Of a stretch of 8,278 bases of DNA, positions 5,174 to 8,278 are shown in pieces. This stretch comes from Clostridium sp. CAG:167. GTDB lineage: Bacteria; Bacillota; Clostridia; Lachnospirales; Lachnospiraceae. Every line of letters begins with the position of its first letter. Within the stretch, counting starts at the first letter, position 1. The position numbers and the translations under genes were made by a program. Under the pieces are notes generated by a model, which was given only the letters and a program-made list of their open reading frames with translations, was not told the DNA's origin and did not search any database. The stretch is from assembly GCA_000433735.1 (NCBI GenBank), contig HF998316.1:1-8278 (forward strand). The letters are read 5' to 3'.

Positions 5174-6202
5174 ATGAGATATCCAAAGAATATACGGCCG
5201 GGTGATACCATTGGTTTTGCTGCCCCGGCTTTCGGCTGCGCAACAGAGCCATATTACAGTGCCTTTAAAAAGGCCATCGAAACATTTCATAAGATGGGAT
5301 ATGGTACCAATCTGGGAGAGAACTGCCTGGTAGACCAGGGAATCGGTATCAGCAACACTCCGTCAAAGTGCGGAGAGGAATTAATGAAGATGTATCAGTC
5401 GGATGCGGCAGACTGTGTGATTTCCTGTGGCGGCGGGGAATTGATGTGCGAAACCATCAGCCATGTAGATTTTGGTGCCATAGCGGCAGCCAGACCGAAG
5501 TGGTTTATGGGATATTCTGATAATACAAATTTTGAGTTCCTGCTTACTACGCTGGCAGATACAGCATCTGTTTACGGCCCCTGTGGGGCGGCTTTTGGCA
5601 TGGAACCCTGGCATGAGGCCATAGAGGATGCCTTTGGAGTGCTGACAGGAAAGGTAACGGCGGTGTCAAATTATCCAAAATGGGAAAAAGAATCCCTTAA
5701 AGATGAAGAGCATCCTTTTGAACCATATCATGTAACAGAACCCTTTAAAATGGTATCAAACCGTCCGGGAGAGGATGTAAAGATGCAGGGAAGGCTCATT
5801 GGCGGCTGCCTGGACTGTCTGAACAATCTGGTGGGGACCAGATTTGACCATGTGGCAGAATTTGCCAACCGGTACAGAGAGGATGGTATTTTGTGGTATC
5901 TGGAATGTTGTGACCTGAATGTGTTTGATATGCGCCGTGCCCTCTGGCATTTAAAAGAAGCAGACTGGTTCCAGAATGTAAAAGGATTTTTGATTGGACG
6001 GCCTATGCATTTTAACGAACCAATGATGGGGCTGGATCAGTATGAGGCAGTGAGAGGTGTGCTGGATGAATTTGATGTGCCGGTTTTGATGGATCTGGAC
6101 ATTGGCCATATGGCTCCTATGATGCCTTTGATCAACGGATCTGTGGCTCATGTAACAGCAGGAGAAAACTCGATTCGGATAGAGATGGAGAAAAGAGCAT
6201 GA
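5174..6202 (+). CDS. S66-family serine peptidase (LD-carboxypeptidase / MccF-like)
   Basis: The family includes LdcA, which trims D-Ala from recycled tetrapeptide muropeptides, and MccF, which inactivates microcin C by cleaving its peptide-nucleotide amide. The 342-residue product shows the S66 pattern: PKNIRPGDTIGFAAPA at the N-terminus, SCGGGE (84-89), GYSDNT (113-118) with nucleophile Ser115, WYLE (241-244) with Glu244, and GHMAP (311-315) with His312. The triad is complete. Triad spacing resembles MccF-type members, but substrate cannot be decided from sequence. There is no signal peptide, so it is probably cytoplasmic. I prefer ATG 5174, with AGAGAGG at 5160-5166; an in-frame GTG at 5138 would add 12 residues but sits only two bases after a GGAGG. 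Its stop overlaps the kinase start (ATGA). Confidence 0.88.
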   Translation: MRYPKNIRPGDTIGFAAPAFGCATEPYYSAFKKAIETFHKMGYGTNLGENCLVDQGIGISNTPSKCGEELMKMYQSDAADCVISCGGGELMCETISHVDFGAIAAARPKWFMGYSDNTNFEFLLTTLADTASVYGPCGAAFGMEPWHEAIEDAFGVLTGKVTAVSNYPKWEKESLKDEEHPFEPYHVTEPFKMVSNRPGEDVKMQGRLIGGCLDCLNNLVGTRFDHVAEFANRYREDGILWYLECCDLNVFDMRRALWHLKEADWFQNVKGFLIGRPMHFNEPMMGLDQYEAVRGVLDEFDVPVLMDLDIGHMAPMMPLINGSVAHVTAGENSIRIEMEKRA

Positions 6203-7533
6203 AAAAGAAACTACAGGTGAATTTTTTTACCATTGCTGTTATTTTTATTGTGGCAGTGGTGGGTTTCTCTACGATCATCTTTTATAATATATTTCAGAAA
6301 GAAGTCATGGAAAATCTGGAAACCTGTGCCTATGTGCTGGCAAATGACAACAACCTGCAGGAAAGTGTAGATAACAAGGAATTAAATATCAGTGACATGA
6401 ACCAGGTGCGGGTTACTTTGATCCGACCGGATGGATCGGTGCTGGCAGATTCTGTTGTAGACAGCAATTCCCTGGGAAATCATAAAAACCGGCCGGAAGT
6501 GCAGCAGGCCATGAGCAGTGGAACGGGGGAGGCGGTCCGGACTTCCACAACCCTGGCCAAAAGTTCTTTTTATTACGCCCTGAAAATGAAAAGCGGCAAC
6601 ATACTGAGAGTGTCTAAGGAGAGCCAGAGTTATTTTAATTTTATCATTCAGATCTTGCCGCTGATCGGTGGATTAGTGATTCTTTTATTTGTACTGAGCG
6701 CTGTGTTATCCCGCATACTGGCCAAAAGTTTTGTGACGCCCATTGAACGGCTTGCCGGTAACATGGAATCGGAGCAGCCTCTTAATACATATAAAGAACT
6801 GAGGCCGTTCTTGGTTACGATCAAAAAACAGCACGAAGACATTGTAAGAAGCAGTAAAATGAGGCAGGAATTTACTGCCAATGTGTCTCATGAATTGAAG
6901 ACGCCCCTGACTTCCATCAGTGGCTATTCGGAATTGATTGAAAGTGGTATGGCCACCAATGAAGATGTGACCCGTTTTGCAGGAGAGATACATAAAAGTG
7001 CAAATCGCCTGTTGTCACTGATCAATGACATTATTCAGCTGTCCCAGCTGGATGTATCTGATCTATCGGGAGAGTTCAGTCCGGTGCAGCTTGACAAAGT
7101 GGCGGCAGATTGTGTTGATATGCTGCAGTTAAACGCAGATAAAAGGCAGGTTACATTGCATCTGGACACAAGCCCCGTGCTGGTTCAGGGAAGCCCGAAA
7201 ATGTTAGAAGAACTGATCTATAACCTGATTGACAATGCCATACGGTACAACCGTCCGGAGGGACAGGTATATGTGTCTGTAAAAAAAGAGGACGGATCGG
7301 TTGTGCTGAGAGTGAGAGACACAGGAATCGGAATAGAGAAAAAACATCTGGACTCCATTTTTGAGCGGTTTTACCGGGTGGATAAGAGCCGTTCCAAAGA
7401 GACAGGAGGAACCGGCCTTGGACTGGCTATTGTGAAGCATATCGTAGTACAGCATAAGGCAAAGATTGAAGTGAAAAGTGAGGTTTTAAAAGGGACGGAA
7501 ATGATCGTTACCTTCAAAGAAACAGATGAATGA
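6199..7533 (+). CDS. Membrane sensor histidine kinase, PhoR-like
   Basis: A 444-residue sensor kinase. TM1 is at about 9-31 and TM2 at about 147-172, leaving an extracellular sensor of about 115 residues (VTLIRPDGSVLADS near 72-85, RPEVQQAM near 98-105) of the type seen in PhoR-like kinases. A short HAMP-like linker (about 173-215) leads to the dimerisation helix with VSHELKTPLTS (229-239), phosphoacceptor His231. The ATP domain has the N box (YNLIDNAIRYN, 341-351), G1 (DTGIGI, 374-379), F box (FERFYRVD, 388-395) and G2 (GGTGLGLAIV, 403-412). All catalytic motifs are intact. It starts in a 4-base overlap with the peptidase gene, GGAG at 6187-6190, and its end overlaps azlC by 8 bases. No response regulator gene is adjacent on either side within the window, so the partner is unknown. 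The signal sensed is also unknown. Confidence 0.95.
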   Translation: MKKKLQVNFFTIAVIFIVAVVGFSTIIFYNIFQKEVMENLETCAYVLANDNNLQESVDNKELNISDMNQVRVTLIRPDGSVLADSVVDSNSLGNHKNRPEVQQAMSSGTGEAVRTSTTLAKSSFYYALKMKSGNILRVSKESQSYFNFIIQILPLIGGLVILLFVLSAVLSRILAKSFVTPIERLAGNMESEQPLNTYKELRPFLVTIKKQHEDIVRSSKMRQEFTANVSHELKTPLTSISGYSELIESGMATNEDVTRFAGEIHKSANRLLSLINDIIQLSQLDVSDLSGEFSPVQLDKVAADCVDMLQLNADKRQVTLHLDTSPVLVQGSPKMLEELIYNLIDNAIRYNRPEGQVYVSVKKEDGSVVLRVRDTGIGIEKKHLDSIFERFYRVDKSRSKETGGTGLGLAIVKHIVVQHKAKIEVKSEVLKGTEMIVTFKETDE

Positions 7534-8230
7534 TTGGAAAAGAGGACTAAAGAAAGGAATCCCTATTGCATTAGGGTATTTATCCGTATCGTTTACATTT
7601 GGTGTAAAAGCAGCTCATGGTGGACTGCCGGTGTGGGTAGCCGTGTTGATCTCACTGACCAACGTAACCAGTGCCGGACAGCTGGCAGGACTGGAACTGA
7701 TGCTGACAGGGGGGACTTATGTTGAGATTGCACTGTCAACATTTATTATTAATATGAGATATATGCTGATGTCATTGTCTCTTACACAGAAGATAAAACC
7801 AGGCACGAAAAAGCGCAGCCAGGCTGTCTTTGGGTTTGCCATTACAGATGAGATTTTTGCCGTGGCAGCGACGGAACCGGGAGAAATTACGGCATCCTTT
7901 ATGTATGGCTTGATCTCTATCCCTATTTTTGGATGGGTTCTGGGAACCTTTTTAGGGGCCGCAGCATCCCATATCATGCCTGCAAGCCTTGGTAATGCCA
8001 TGGAACTTGGCTTATATGCCATGTTTATAGCCATTATCATTCCACCTTCTAAAAAAGACCAATCTGTCTTTTTTGTTGTGGTTATGGCGGCAGCTGTATC
8101 GGCACTGCTGTATTATGTTCCGCTGTTTTCCTTTATATCCGGTGGATTCAGAGTGATTCTGGCAACGGTGTTGGTTTCCGTTGTCGCAGCGGCCTTTATG
8201 CCGGTAAGAAGGGAGGAGGAGCATGATTAG
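7526..8230 (+). CDS. azlC: AzlC family branched-chain amino-acid exporter, large subunit
   Basis: AzlC and the small protein AzlD together export branched-chain amino acids, and in B. subtilis confer resistance to the leucine analogue 4-azaleucine; some relatives export other amino acids. The 234-residue protein has the family hallmarks: GIPIALGYLSVSFTFGV (11-27), NVTSAGQLAGLEL (46-58), the conserved INMRYMLMSLSL (75-86), and TDEIFAV (107-113). About six or seven hydrophobic segments can be seen (near 12-29, 37-60, 64-87, 124-148, 158-173, 180-200, 207-225). The charged tail (RREEEHD) fits a cytoplasmic C-terminus. The ATG lies inside the kinase gene, 8 bases before that stop ends, and lacks a good Shine-Dalgarno site, so translation probably depends on coupling with the kinase gene. 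Confidence 0.93.
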   Translation: MNDWKRGLKKGIPIALGYLSVSFTFGVKAAHGGLPVWVAVLISLTNVTSAGQLAGLELMLTGGTYVEIALSTFIINMRYMLMSLSLTQKIKPGTKKRSQAVFGFAITDEIFAVAATEPGEITASFMYGLISIPIFGWVLGTFLGAAASHIMPASLGNAMELGLYAMFIAIIIPPSKKDQSVFFVVVMAAAVSALLYYVPLFSFISGGFRVILATVLVSVVAAAFMPVRREEEHD

Positions 8231-8278
8231 AATTTTAATAAGTATTGCAATCATGGCGGTAGTCACATATCTGATCCG
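8223..8278 (+). CDS. azlD: AzlD family transporter subunit, start only (3' partial)
   Basis: The first 18 complete codons are visible and the window ends within the next codon. The translation MIRILISIAIMAVVTYLI is the characteristic hydrophobic N-terminus of AzlD (MALVTYLIR-like). AzlD is a small membrane protein of about 100 residues that works with AzlC in amino-acid export. The ATG overlaps the azlC end by 8 bases, and the strong GGGAGGAGGA (8211-8220) just before it is a good ribosome site. The call rests on the short sequence plus its position directly after azlC. Confidence 0.85.
   Translation, partial: MIRILISIAIMAVVTYLI

Noticed and set aside
1..8278. CRISPR array, tRNA, rRNA, insertion sequence, prophage or recombination-site signals
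   Set aside because: No regularly spaced repeats, cloverleaf-like sequences, transposase or integrase motifs, or terminal inverted repeats were seen; the window is almost fully occupied by housekeeping genes.

Overview
The window looks like ordinary chromosome from a Gram-positive Clostridium-related bacterium, most likely of the Lachnospiraceae. The clues are purine-rich Shine-Dalgarno sites (GGAGG, AAAGGAG) before most genes, the order rex - hypothetical - acpS - nnr - alr - mazF/ndoA - rlmH, a MazF toxin very close to Bacillus EndoA, and moderate GC content. All genes are on the + strand. No rRNA, tRNA, CRISPR array, insertion sequence or phage gene is visible.

Region 1 (1-3901) starts with the 3' end of the redox repressor gene rex. 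A good sigma-A-like promoter (195-223) then drives a tightly packed housekeeping operon: an unrecognised 200-residue coiled-coil protein, holo-ACP synthase (acpS, ATGA overlap), a fused NAD(P)H-hydrate epimerase/dehydratase (nnr) and alanine racemase (alr, GTG start). These genes cover acyl-carrier activation, nicotinamide cofactor repair and D-alanine supply for the cell wall. The dehydratase domain carries a perfect 18-bp tandem duplication immediately after its catalytic motif, which is the most concrete oddity here.

Region 2 (3902-4624) holds a mazF/ndoA-type mRNA interferase without the EndoAI-like antitoxin that sits between alr and the toxin in Bacillus subtilis. It is followed by a strong terminator and a 284-base intergenic region. 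That region contains dyads, two near-identical TATAAT-containing repeats, a PhoP-box-like pair of direct repeats, and a good promoter for the next operon.

Region 3 (4625-8278) carries rlmH (23S rRNA pseudouridine-1915 methyltransferase), a serine peptidase of the LD-carboxypeptidase/MccF family (S66), a PhoR-like membrane histidine kinase with no response regulator in the window, and azlC plus the start of azlD (branched-chain amino-acid exporter). From the peptidase onward the genes overlap by 4 or 8 bases, so they are probably translationally coupled.

I found no convincing new multi-gene system. The points most worth checking are the 18-bp duplication in nnr, the antitoxin-less mazF with a 19-codon ORF touching its stop, the dyad-rich 4403-4601 region, and the peptidase/kinase/exporter cluster.
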